6,576 bases of DNA from JBAVVD01 sp049697115. Lineage in GTDB: Bacteria; Acidobacteriota; Aminicenantia; Aminicenantales; UBA4085. The notes under the pieces were generated by a model. The model did not search any database. It was not told where the DNA came from and worked only from the letters and a program-made list of their open reading frames with translations. Where the stretch lies: contig JBAVVD010000075.1 of NCBI GenBank assembly GCA_049697115.1, forward strand, positions 1-6,576. Reading direction: 5' to 3'. How positions within the stretch are numbered: the stretch's first letter is position 1; each line of letters opens with the position of its first letter. A program made the translations under genes and the position numbers. Positions 1-5,379 of the stretch are shown here, piece after piece.

Positions 1-30
1 TATCATAGATGCGTCCTCCTGGTTAAGGTC

Positions 31-56
31 TCACCCAACGGGTGATGTTGTTTTTT
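31..56 (+). terminator. Intrinsic terminator of an upstream, off-window gene
   Basis: A perfect 6-bp stem, TCACCC (31-36) with GGGTGA (40-45), encloses a 3-base AAC loop. It is followed by TGTTG and six T (51-56). This is the classic rho-independent layout reading rightwards. No gene lies in the first 30 bases, so it must end a transcript entering from the left. Confidence 0.75.
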
Positions 57-343
57 CATCAAAAATAACCTTATACCAGGAGTCTTTATCCTTCAATAGA
101 TTTTTCTATCGGCATTCCTGGGTTTTATGTCTTTCAAGATGAGAAAGCGGACCTTGAAATTCACCCCCCAATTGATCCTAAGGGGTGATTGATTGGTTGA
201 GGCGGATATGGCACGATGACACTCAATCGCAGCCTCAGACAAGAGATGTCACTATCCAAGGCAAGGCCGAGGTTGTGAAAAGGGAGAGGCGAAGAGGGTC
301 CTCTCCCTCCCCTCCTTTAAAAATACTCTCTTGACTCAAAACT
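57..343. other. Gene-free, hairpin-rich stretch before the MEMO-family gene
   Basis: About 290 bases without a convincing coding frame on either strand. The longest ATG frame is a 21-codon one at 127 with no ribosome binding site. Three separate inverted repeats are present: TCACCCC (161-167) with GGGGTGA (182-188); TGAGGC (198-203) with GCCTCA (232-237), possibly extended by an inner GAT/ATC pairing; and a 9-bp one at 281-308. Because the best promoter lies downstream (344-371), these structures may belong to an untranslated or noncoding transcript, or to an intergenic repeat. No known riboswitch class is recognised. Confidence 0.5.
281..308. repeat. 9-bp purine/pyrimidine inverted repeat (hairpin)
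   Basis: AGGGAGAGG (281-289) pairs perfectly with CCTCTCCCT (300-308) around a 10-base loop. Reading leftwards (minus strand) the stem is followed by TTTTC, so it could be a weak minus-strand terminator. Reading rightwards there is no T-run. It sits 36 bases upstream of the -35 box of the next gene's promoter. Confidence 0.5.
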
Positions 344-371
344 TTGAATCAAGGGAGTATTCCTTTATAAT
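344..371 (+). promoter_or_regulatory. Sigma70-type promoter of the MEMO-family gene
   Basis: A -35 box TTGAAT (344-349) is followed by a 16-base spacer and a perfect -10 box TATAAT (366-371). Transcription would start near 378, giving a leader of about 28 bases before the ATG at 406, with an AGAGAG ribosome-binding stretch at 391-396. Its position argues against the in-frame upstream TTG at 331 as the start, since that codon would lie upstream of the transcript. Confidence 0.6.
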
Positions 372-405
372 TTTAATCTCGAGTTTTTCAAGAGAGCTTG
401 GACAG

Positions 406-1635
406 ATGCCGGACATGGAAAATATCCCGAAGCTCAGAAAAGACATTGAACTTATTCCCACTCTCTTTCAGGGACAGAGGGCCCTTCTGATAAAGGACTT
501 TCTGGGCCTAATACAAAAGCCGGTTGTGCTGGAAGGGGAGGCTTTGAATTTGCTAGCCTTGATCGATGGGAAGAGAAGCGTGCGGGAAATTCAAATCGAA
601 CTGATCCGTCAGAGAGGGGGAGTCTATATGAGCCAGGCCAGTGTGGAGGAGATGCTTTCTGAGCTGGATGCGGCCTATTTGCTCGAAAATGAGCGCTATC
701 GTCAAGGCCGGACAGAAATTTTAAAGGAATATTCGAGTCTGAGGATAAGAAAGCCTTCTCATGCCGGATCCAGCTATCCCCTCTCCCAAAGAGAACTCAC
801 CGAATTCTTGAGTTCAATTCTTCACGGCGGGGAGGGAGGGGGATCCGGGTTCAATTCCGATCAGATTCTGGCATTAGTTTCTCCTCATATTGACCTGGAG
901 ACAGGAAAGCGCGTGTACGCCAAGGCCTATCAATCTCTTCGAAGAAAGGCGCCGAAAACGATTATTTTGATGGGGACCGGACACCACATTGAGGACGCCC
1001 GCTTTTCTCTGACAGAAAAGGATTTTGAAACGCCTTTGGGATTGGTGAGGACGGATAAAGTCCTGGTCCGGAGACTGAAGGAATCGGGAGGGAAGACGGT
1101 GGGCCTCTACGATATCGCTCACCGTCTGGAACATTCCCTGGAATTCCAGCTCATTTTTTGTCAGCATCTTTTTGGCTCGGAATTCGGGCTTGTCCCCATT
1201 CTATGTGGTTCTTTCGGCAATGAGCTCCCCCGGTTTTCGCGGCCTTTCGAGATTCCTGGAGTCGGCGATTTCCTTTCCGAGCTGAAGGAAATTATGGAAG
1301 ACATGGGCCCGGGTGTTCTGGTTGTGGCGGGCGTGGATTTTTCCCACATCGGGCCAAAATTCGGGCACATATACCCGGCGGTTTCTCTTCTTTTAGAAAC
1401 AAAGAAGCATGACCGGACGCTGATTGACGCCTGCCTGAGAAAGGACATTCAGGCTTTTTGGGCGGAGTCCAAAAGAGTCGGGGATGACTACAATGTCTGC
1501 GGCTTTTCCACTCTGGCCTGCCTGCTCGAAATCCTGCCCGAAGTCCAGGGTTTTCTTCTGGATTACGACATCTGGGAGGAAGAGGCGACGCAGTCCGCCG
1601 TCAGTTACGCCGCCCTGGCCTTCATCCCCAAATGA
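406..1635 (+). CDS. amrB: AmmeMemoRadiSam system protein B (MEMO family) with N-terminal PqqD-like domain
   Basis: A 409-aa cytoplasmic protein with no signal peptide. Residues about 1-105 look like a PqqD-type winged-helix domain: a predicted helix/strand region, then a liDGkRsvrEI-like motif, and a final 'L..a.LL' helix. From about residue 120 (RKPSHAGSSYP) to the end it is a MEMO domain, a LigB-dioxygenase fold. Visible landmarks are SPHID (His161), GTGHH (His193/194), EHSLE (242-246), VDFSH (Asp311/His314) and VCGF (Cys365). The His, His and Cys match by position the metal ligands of human MEMO1. The family normally works with an AMMECR1-like protein A and a radical SAM protein; neither is in the window and the reaction is unsettled. 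The ATG at 406 was chosen because a promoter at 344-371 excludes the longer TTG start. Family call is firm; the N-terminal domain call is inferred from pattern. Confidence 0.9.
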   Translation: MPDMENIPKLRKDIELIPTLFQGQRALLIKDFLGLIQKPVVLEGEALNLLALIDGKRSVREIQIELIRQRGGVYMSQASVEEMLSELDAAYLLENERYRQGRTEILKEYSSLRIRKPSHAGSSYPLSQRELTEFLSSILHGGEGGGSGFNSDQILALVSPHIDLETGKRVYAKAYQSLRRKAPKTIILMGTGHHIEDARFSLTEKDFETPLGLVRTDKVLVRRLKESGGKTVGLYDIAHRLEHSLEFQLIFCQHLFGSEFGLVPILCGSFGNELPRFSRPFEIPGVGDFLSELKEIMEDMGPGVLVVAGVDFSHIGPKFGHIYPAVSLLLETKKHDRTLIDACLRKDIQAFWAESKRVGDDYNVCGFSTLACLLEILPEVQGFLLDYDIWEEEATQSAVSYAALAFIPK

Positions 1636-1659
1636 ATGGAATGAGGTCGACTTCCTTAT

Positions 1660-1688
1660 TTGACCGTGGCTGAATTTCGCAGTAAAGT
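1660..1688 (+). promoter_or_regulatory. Possible weak promoter for the M64 peptidase gene
   Basis: TTGACC (1660-1665), 17-base spacer, TAAAGT (1683-1688). The -35 is 5/6 and the -10 only 4/6. The start point would fall near 1695, leaving a leader of only about 13 bases that just includes the ribosome binding site. The alternative is read-through from the MEMO gene, which ends 72 bases upstream with no terminator between. Confidence 0.3.
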
Positions 1689-1695
1689 GTTCTCC

Positions 1696-1703
1696 AAAGG
1701 AGG
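1696..1703 (+). promoter_or_regulatory. Shine-Dalgarno site fixing the M64 start
   Basis: AAAGGAGG ends 4 bases before the ATG at 1708. This strong site selects that ATG, which is directly followed by a signal peptide, over an in-frame upstream start at 1660 that would add 16 residues ahead of the signal. Confidence 0.85.
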
Positions 1704-1707
1704 CATT

Positions 1708-3180
1708 ATGAAGCATTGCGTATTAGCCTGTCTGGTCATTCTGGCCGTGCAGGGAGCTCTCTGGGCTCAGGCACAAGTTGATTTTGACCAATACTTTGTG
1801 GACAAGACCATGCGCATTGACTATTTTCACATCGGTCATGCCGCGCAGGAAACAGTCACTCTGGACCAGGTTTACATGCAGGGAATTTGGGCGGGGAGCA
1901 AGGAAAACCGGCTCGATCCTTTTGGCATCGGCCGCTACTCCATGAATATTTATGATGTCGAGTCCGGAAAGGTCATTTTTTCCAGGGGATTTGACAGCTA
2001 TTTTGGCGAATACAAGACGACGGATGCCGCCCTTCGCGGCATCAGCCGCACGTATCACGAATCCGCCCTCATTCCGTTCCCCAGAAAAAAGATCCGATTT
2101 ACGGTCGAGGTTCGTAACCGCGAAAATCTCCTTCAGCCTCTTTTCAGCCAGGAGATTGATCCGGCGGGAATCTCTGTCATCAAAGAGCCCCTGAGTTCGG
2201 ACGTAAAGGTCTTTGAAGTCTTAAAGCAGGGCGATCCCCACGAAAAAGTGGATGTGGCCTTTATCGCGGAAGGCTATACCCTGAATGAAGAAGCAAAAGT
2301 CAAGGCCGACCTGAAGAGGTTCGCGAATGTCCTTTTAATGCAGGAGCCCTATAAAACCTATAAGGACAGGTTCAACATTTATGGGGTTTTCAAGCCTTCA
2401 GAGGGGAGCGGCTGTGATGAGCCGAGTCACGGCGTTTTCAAGAACACGGCCGTCAGTGCCACATTTGACTCTCTGGGTTCGGAACGCTATGTTCTGACTG
2501 AGGACAACAGGGCTATCCGGGACATTGGCGCCCATGTCCCCTACGACGCGCTGTACATCATGATCAATCACAAGCGGTATGGAGGGGGTGGAATCTACAA
2601 CTCCTTCTGCACATTCACGACGGACAGTCAGTGGAATGAATATTTAGTCCTCCATGAATTCGGACATTCTTTTGCCGGGTTGGCGGATGAGTATTACACT
2701 TCCTCTGTCGCCTACAATGAATTTTATCCCAGAGGAATTGAGCCTCTGGAGTCGAACATCACGGCTCTTCTTGATCCGAAAAACTTGAAATGGAAAAATC
2801 TGGTCCCTCCGGACATCGAAATTCCTACTCTTTGGGAAAAGGAAGAGTATGACCAGAGGGATAATGCGTATCAGAAAATTCGTCAGGAGATTAACGAGAA
2901 AATAGCCCGCATGAAACGTGAAGGAGCCTCTCCGGCGGAGATCGCCAGGGTCGAAGAAGAATCGGAGCGTCTTTCCAGGGAGCATGCGCAGTGGGTGGAC
3001 GACTTTTTGGCCAGGAGCAAATATCGGGGAAAGACCGGTGCATTTGAGGGAGCGGGCTATTCGGCCCAAGGGCTTTTCCGCCCGGCCGTGGACTGCATCA
3101 TGTTTACCAAAGGGACCAAGCCGTACTGCAAGGTCTGCACAGAGGCCGTCATCCGCGTCATCAATTTCTATTCCAAATAA
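1708..3180 (+). CDS. Secreted zinc metallopeptidase, family M64 (IgA peptidase-type)
   Basis: A 490-aa precursor. Residues 1-20/22 form a Sec signal peptide (short basic start, hydrophobic core, ALWA or AQA cleavage site), so the enzyme is exported. Residues about 24-150 (FDQYFVDKTMRIDYFHIG onward) match the N-terminal beta-rich M64_N domain. The catalytic domain begins near VDVAFIAEGYT (181-191) and contains the zinc motif HEFGHSFAGLADEY (316-329): His316 and His320 are zinc ligands and Glu317 the catalytic base, with conserved Asp327/Glu328 downstream. Residues about 378-435 are a charged, helical, probably coiled-coil insertion. The C-terminus has the usual family segment with three cysteines (463, 474, 477). 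M64 is named after a clostridial IgA protease, but most members have unknown substrates, so IgA cleavage should not be assumed. The next gene starts 4 bases after the stop. Confidence 0.93.
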   Translation: MKHCVLACLVILAVQGALWAQAQVDFDQYFVDKTMRIDYFHIGHAAQETVTLDQVYMQGIWAGSKENRLDPFGIGRYSMNIYDVESGKVIFSRGFDSYFGEYKTTDAALRGISRTYHESALIPFPRKKIRFTVEVRNRENLLQPLFSQEIDPAGISVIKEPLSSDVKVFEVLKQGDPHEKVDVAFIAEGYTLNEEAKVKADLKRFANVLLMQEPYKTYKDRFNIYGVFKPSEGSGCDEPSHGVFKNTAVSATFDSLGSERYVLTEDNRAIRDIGAHVPYDALYIMINHKRYGGGGIYNSFCTFTTDSQWNEYLVLHEFGHSFAGLADEYYTSSVAYNEFYPRGIEPLESNITALLDPKNLKWKNLVPPDIEIPTLWEKEEYDQRDNAYQKIRQEINEKIARMKREGASPAEIARVEEESERLSREHAQWVDDFLARSKYRGKTGAFEGAGYSAQGLFRPAVDCIMFTKGTKPYCKVCTEAVIRVINFYSK

Positions 3181-3184
3181 CAAA

Positions 3185-3442
3185 TTGAAAAAATATTTTT
3201 CCGGCCAATTCGATACGGAATATTTCGGGGAGAAAGTCAAAGAGCTTATCCAGCGCAGCAACAGCTCAGCCCTGCAGGTCATGAGTCTGGCTGCGGATTT
3301 TATGAAAGACAGGACGGAAAATGAAATTTATGAGGCCTGGCCGTTCCTCGAGCGTCTGGCGCTGGAGGAAGAAGCGGCGGAAGATTTCATCACGGCTTCC
3401 CTCGACAGCCTTGAAAGCCTCTTCGCCGGACGGGGTCCGTAA
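3185..3442 (+). CDS. Small acidic helical protein of unknown function, coupled to M64
   Basis: An 85-aa protein from TTG at 3185, just 4 bases after the M64 stop and in the +1 frame relative to it. Codon choice and amino-acid pattern look genuinely coding from here to the TAA: amphipathic, Glu/Asp-rich helices with aromatic and leucine positions (for example EAWPFLERLALEEEAAEDF). There is no signal peptide, and I recognise no family. No Shine-Dalgarno sequence precedes the TTG and no ATG occurs before 3281, which would remove about a third of the protein. Translation therefore probably depends on ribosomes finishing M64. Alternatives are a programmed +1 frameshift at AAATAAC giving a 577-aa fusion, or a sequencing indel. 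Existence of a coding region is fairly sure; the exact start is not. Confidence 0.6.
   Translation: MKKYFSGQFDTEYFGEKVKELIQRSNSSALQVMSLAADFMKDRTENEIYEAWPFLERLALEEEAAEDFITASLDSLESLFAGRGP
3191..3225 (+). repeat. Imperfect hairpin just after the M64 stop
   Basis: AAATATT (3191-3197) plus CCG (3201-3203) pair with CGGAATATTT (3216-3225), a 10-bp stem with a 3-base bulge. It starts 10 bases after the M64 stop codon and overlaps the first codons of the 85-aa reading frame. It could slow ribosomes at the junction, or be chance in an AT-rich coding stretch. Confidence 0.35.
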
Positions 3443-3499
3443 AAGTCATTGACCCTTCGTTTTGCGGAGAGCCAGAATGCGCTTCCCTTGAGTTTCGGA

Positions 3500-3514
3500 T
3501 CCGCCCGGGGCGGA
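3500..3514. repeat. Small GC-rich hairpin between convergent genes
   Basis: TCCGCC (3500-3505) pairs with GGCGGA (3509-3514) around a 3-base loop, in the 87-base gap between the 85-aa gene and the convergent reductase. Neither strand has a T-run after it, so it is not a textbook terminator, but no better candidate lies between these genes. Confidence 0.35.
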
Positions 3515-3529
3515 AGAGATCCGGGGGGA

Positions 3530-3988
3530 TCAAATCAATTGGACAATTTTTTCGAGCCACTCCTGGTCAATTTTAGAAAAGGCATCGAATTCGCGACTGT
3601 CCACATCCAGGATGGCCCAGACGTTTCCTTTCTGATCGAAAAGAGGGATGACGATCTCCGAGTTGGTGCGGATATCGCAGGCGATGTACCCGGAAAATTT
3701 TAGAACGTCGGGCACGACAATCGTTTTCTTGTTGAGGATTCCCGCCCAACAAACGCCTTTCTTTTTTTCAAGCACCGGGCAGGCCAGCGGCCCCTGATAG
3801 GGGCCGACAGTGAGTTCCCCTTTGTCAAGCACATAAAATCCAGTCCAGAAGTAGAGGGGCATTTTATGGTGAAGGAGGGAGGCCACAGTGGCCATTCGGG
3901 AAAATTTATTTTTGGTCTTCGCCAGATATTCTTGGAGCTGATGAAAAATTCTTTTGTAGCTTCTGGACAAAATGTCTGCGGCGGCCAT
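3530..3988 (-). CDS. msrC: Free methionine-(R)-sulfoxide reductase (GAF-type fRMsr)
   Basis: A 152-aa cytoplasmic GAF-domain enzyme that reduces free (not protein-bound) methionine-R-sulfoxide with thioredoxin-type reductant, part of oxidative-damage repair. All hallmarks are visible: WTGFY (48-52), GPYQGPLAC (62-70), GVC (78-80), VVPDV (91-95), the IACD...NSEIV block (102-113) and ILDVDS (126-131). Cys70, Cys80 and Cys104 have the same 10- and 24-residue spacings as the three redox cysteines of E. coli YebR/MsrC (84/94/118). Two residues beside catalytic cysteines differ from the usual family pattern: Trp81 where Gly is typical, and Tyr101 where His is typical. The C-terminus ends a little earlier than E. 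coli's. ATG at 3988 gives a family-like length. A TTG at 4003, with GAGAGG six bases upstream, is a real alternative that adds five residues. Confidence 0.93.
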   Translation of the reverse strand: MAAADILSRSYKRIFHQLQEYLAKTKNKFSRMATVASLLHHKMPLYFWTGFYVLDKGELTVGPYQGPLACPVLEKKKGVCWAGILNKKTIVVPDVLKFSGYIACDIRTNSEIVIPLFDQKGNVWAILDVDSREFDAFSKIDQEWLEKIVQLI

Positions 3989-4040
3989 TGGTCCCTTCTT
4001 CAAGAAGCACCTCTCTTTATCTCAAATAAATGGAACCGAA

Positions 4041-4070
4041 AATTTAGCATTGATGCGGGCAATGCGTCAA
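4041..4070 (-). promoter_or_regulatory. Promoter of the methionine sulfoxide reductase gene
   Basis: On the minus strand TTGACG (4070-4065) is followed by an 18-base spacer and TAAATT (4046-4041), with TG one base upstream of the -10 (an extended -10 element). Transcription would start near 4034, 30-45 bases before the two possible start codons. It is back to back with the plus-strand promoter at 4076-4104. Confidence 0.45.
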
Positions 4071-4075
4071 GCCGA

Positions 4076-4104
4076 TTGACTTTTCAACCACGTTTGATTA
4101 TTTT
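4076..4104 (+). promoter_or_regulatory. Promoter of the exported 286-aa protein gene
   Basis: TTGACT (4076-4081), 17-base spacer, TATTTT (4099-4104). This predicts a start near 4111 and a 30-base leader containing AGGAGG (4130-4135). The -35 box and that of the divergent reductase promoter form the inverted repeat GTCAA-N5-TTGAC (4066-4080), so polymerase or a regulator bound at one would affect the other. Confidence 0.45.
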
Positions 4105-4140
4105 CAATTCAGGACATGAAAAGATGTTCAGGAGGCCAGG

Positions 4141-5001
4141 ATGAAAAAGAAAATTTTGAAAACAGGAGCCGTCTGGCTCTGCCTCTTCTTATGTGTGCTC
4201 CTGGCCAGGGCTGACCGAAGAAGTGACATCTACAGCCTGGCTCTGGAGCTTGAAAAGCTGGCCGGCGATCTGGCCCAGGAGAGCTTTGATCATTTTAAAG
4301 GATGGAACGGGACAATCTCCGACGAGGAGCAGGCGGTCCTTTTTAAATCCGAAGCCTTTGCCGCCGCGTGCCGTCTTTTCTTGAAATTCACGGAAGCAAG
4401 GTCGGACTATTTCCGTCAGGATTTTTTAAGGACCAATCTCTACAACGCCTTCACTTACCTGGCTGGCTCTTTCAGGGACCTGGAGAAGGAGATGAGAAGG
4501 GGGGGAGTGATGCCTTATATCCTTTCGAACTGCCGCAAGATACTCAACCGCATGGAATCGGAATTTTCCCGCTGGCCGGCCGCGGACAACCTGGCCTACC
4601 TCCACCAGAAATATGTCAAGGTCCGGAATGCCACTGTCTACATGATCGAACGAAAGGGAATTGGACGGTATATCCGGCATGCATTCAAGAATCTGGAAAG
4701 CATCTATCGTTTCAACTTTGACCTCAAAAGGGGCAAAGATCCGTGGACGTATCTGATTGAAGTATCCGATGAGACCCTGGAGAAAATACCTGAAGGGAAA
4801 ATGATCGACCTTACTTTTGAAGGGTGCATGATCATTGAGCAGGGCAATCGTCCCAATCGACCGGTCTATCTCATCCGCAACGGGAAGAAACACGGGCTGA
4901 CCCGGCCGGCCGTTGTCATGCGATTCGGCGGGTGGGGCAAGGTCTATGAAGTGCCCCAGGAAGTCATTCACAGCTACGCCGAAGGAGAGCCGATCGACTG
5001 A
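4141..5001 (+). CDS. Exported protein of unknown function with C-terminal VYLI-nGkK module
   Basis: A 286-aa precursor. Residues 1-24 are a Sec signal peptide (KKK start, Leu/Cys-rich core, A-R-A cleavage site), so it is periplasmic or secreted. Residues about 25-195 are predicted mostly helical, with charged and aromatic residues and no family I recognise. Residues about 206-285 form a small module built around PVYLIRNGKKHGLTRPAVV (241-259). Repeat modules of this type ('VYLI..nGkKr.I....F...G') occur in bacterial surface and secreted proteins, often in tandem. The segments that flank it, EVSDETLEKIPEGKMI (207-222) and EVPQEVIHSYAEGEPI (270-285), resemble each other, as if one repeat period is retained. 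Start is set by AGGAGG ending 5 bases before the ATG. It is divergent to the sulfoxide reductase. A cell-wall or envelope binding role is a guess only. Confidence 0.8.
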   Translation: MKKKILKTGAVWLCLFLCVLLARADRRSDIYSLALELEKLAGDLAQESFDHFKGWNGTISDEEQAVLFKSEAFAAACRLFLKFTEARSDYFRQDFLRTNLYNAFTYLAGSFRDLEKEMRRGGVMPYILSNCRKILNRMESEFSRWPAADNLAYLHQKYVKVRNATVYMIERKGIGRYIRHAFKNLESIYRFNFDLKRGKDPWTYLIEVSDETLEKIPEGKMIDLTFEGCMIIEQGNRPNRPVYLIRNGKKHGLTRPAVVMRFGGWGKVYEVPQEVIHSYAEGEPID

Positions 5002-5123
5002 ACAGCCTGAAGCGCTCCAGTCGGCTCAGGGACTTTTCGTCAGCGCCATAAGAAAATCCCGTTTTCCGCCCAGATTTTTTCCCGGTTGGATTGAGCCAAG
5101 TATTGACCCAAAGAAATTCCGTG

Positions 5124-5142
5124 TCCCACACGCCTTGTGGGA
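5124..5142. repeat. Perfect 7-bp hairpin
   Basis: TCCCACA (5124-5130) and TGTGGGA (5136-5142) enclose the 5-base loop CGCCT. Neither strand has a T-run after it, so it is unlikely to be a terminator. An alternative outer pairing, ATTCC (5116-5120) with GGAAT (5140-5144), would compete with it. Confidence 0.6.
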
Positions 5143-5157
5143 ATCCGCTGCGTTCAA

Positions 5158-5239
5158 CTGGAGAAAGAGTGCGGGCTGTTGTCAGCAAAAGGGGGGTTGA
5201 TGATGGGAACCAAAAAGGTGGGGACTTTCTCCAGCCCGC
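5158..5239. repeat. Overlapping, mutually exclusive inverted repeats
   Basis: CTGGAGAAAG (5158-5167) is perfectly complementary to CTTTCTCCAG (5225-5234). GCGGGCTG (5171-5178) is perfectly complementary to CAGCCCGC (5232-5239). The two right arms share bases 5232-5234, so only one pairing can form fully at a time, as in attenuators or switching RNAs. Between the arms is a G-rich tract (5191-5196) and a short GGTT/AACC pairing. Confidence 0.55.
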
Positions 5240-5286
5240 TCAAAGAAAGCCAATATCATTATAACAGTAAAAAAACAAAAGTAAAG

Positions 5287-5315
5287 TAAAATTTTAAAAT
5301 AATTTTATTTTTTTT
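5287..5315 (+). terminator. AT-only hairpin followed by eight T
   Basis: TAAAATT (5287-5293) pairs with AATTTTA (5301-5307) and is followed by T8 (5308-5315). It has the shape of a terminator, but an all-AT stem is weak. It could end transcripts of the 286-aa gene or of the structured element, or be simply part of an AT-rich island (about 5250-5330) acting as promoter upstream sequence. Confidence 0.3.
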
Positions 5316-5336
5316 CTGAGGAAATTTTGATATGGT
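5308..5336 (+). promoter_or_regulatory. Possible extended -10 promoter of the DUF3467 gene
   Basis: TGA followed by TATGGT (5331-5336) resembles an extended -10 element, with only a T-run (5308-5313) in the -35 place and the AT-rich island above it as a possible UP element. The start would be near 5343, 37 bases before the ATG. Weak by consensus, but no better candidate lies close by. Confidence 0.25.
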
Positions 5337-5379
5337 TAGAAGAAAGGCAGAAACCGGATCGCGGTTGAAAGGAGGAGAG

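Larger units (their letters stand above)
5002..5249. other. Gene-free structured stretch, possible dispersed intergenic element
   Basis: No frame here has a ribosome binding site plus a credible protein. Several minus-strand frames stay open for tens of codons, but they overlap each other and the neighbouring gene. The stretch contains a perfect 7-bp hairpin (5124-5142), a 10-bp inverted repeat (5158-5167 with 5225-5234) and an 8-bp pairing competing with it (5171-5178 with 5232-5239). Such concentration of pairing is more than I would expect by chance and suggests an RNA structure or a repetitive intergenic element. I cannot name a known class. Confidence 0.45.

Noticed and set aside
127..192. 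21-codon ATG frame in the left intergenic region
   Set aside because: No ribosome binding site, very short, and it overlaps a hairpin arm; probably chance.
331..405. N-terminal 25-residue extension of the MEMO protein from TTG at 331
   Set aside because: A good promoter lies inside it, no ribosome binding site precedes the TTG, and the extension does not resemble the start of the domain.
1717..1731. Possible lipobox (V-L-A-C) near the start of the M64 protein
   Set aside because: The Cys is residue 8, far too early for a lipoprotein signal; a normal signal peptidase I site follows at 20-22.
2644..3282. Long minus-strand frame (212 codons) opposite the M64 gene
   Set aside because: Antisense shadow of a well-supported gene, with no family likeness or ribosome binding site.
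3449..3703. Plus-strand 84-codon frame opposite the sulfoxide reductase
   Set aside because: Antisense shadow of a gene with fully conserved motifs.
4964..5188. Minus-strand 74-codon frame over the structured stretch
   Set aside because: Other overlapping minus-strand frames look equally protein-like there, and no ribosome binding site is seen; more likely an intergenic element than a gene.
4913..5200. Plus-strand 95-codon frame spanning the end of the 286-aa gene and the following intergenic stretch
   Set aside because: Starts inside a real gene out of frame, has untypical composition, and runs into strong inverted repeats.
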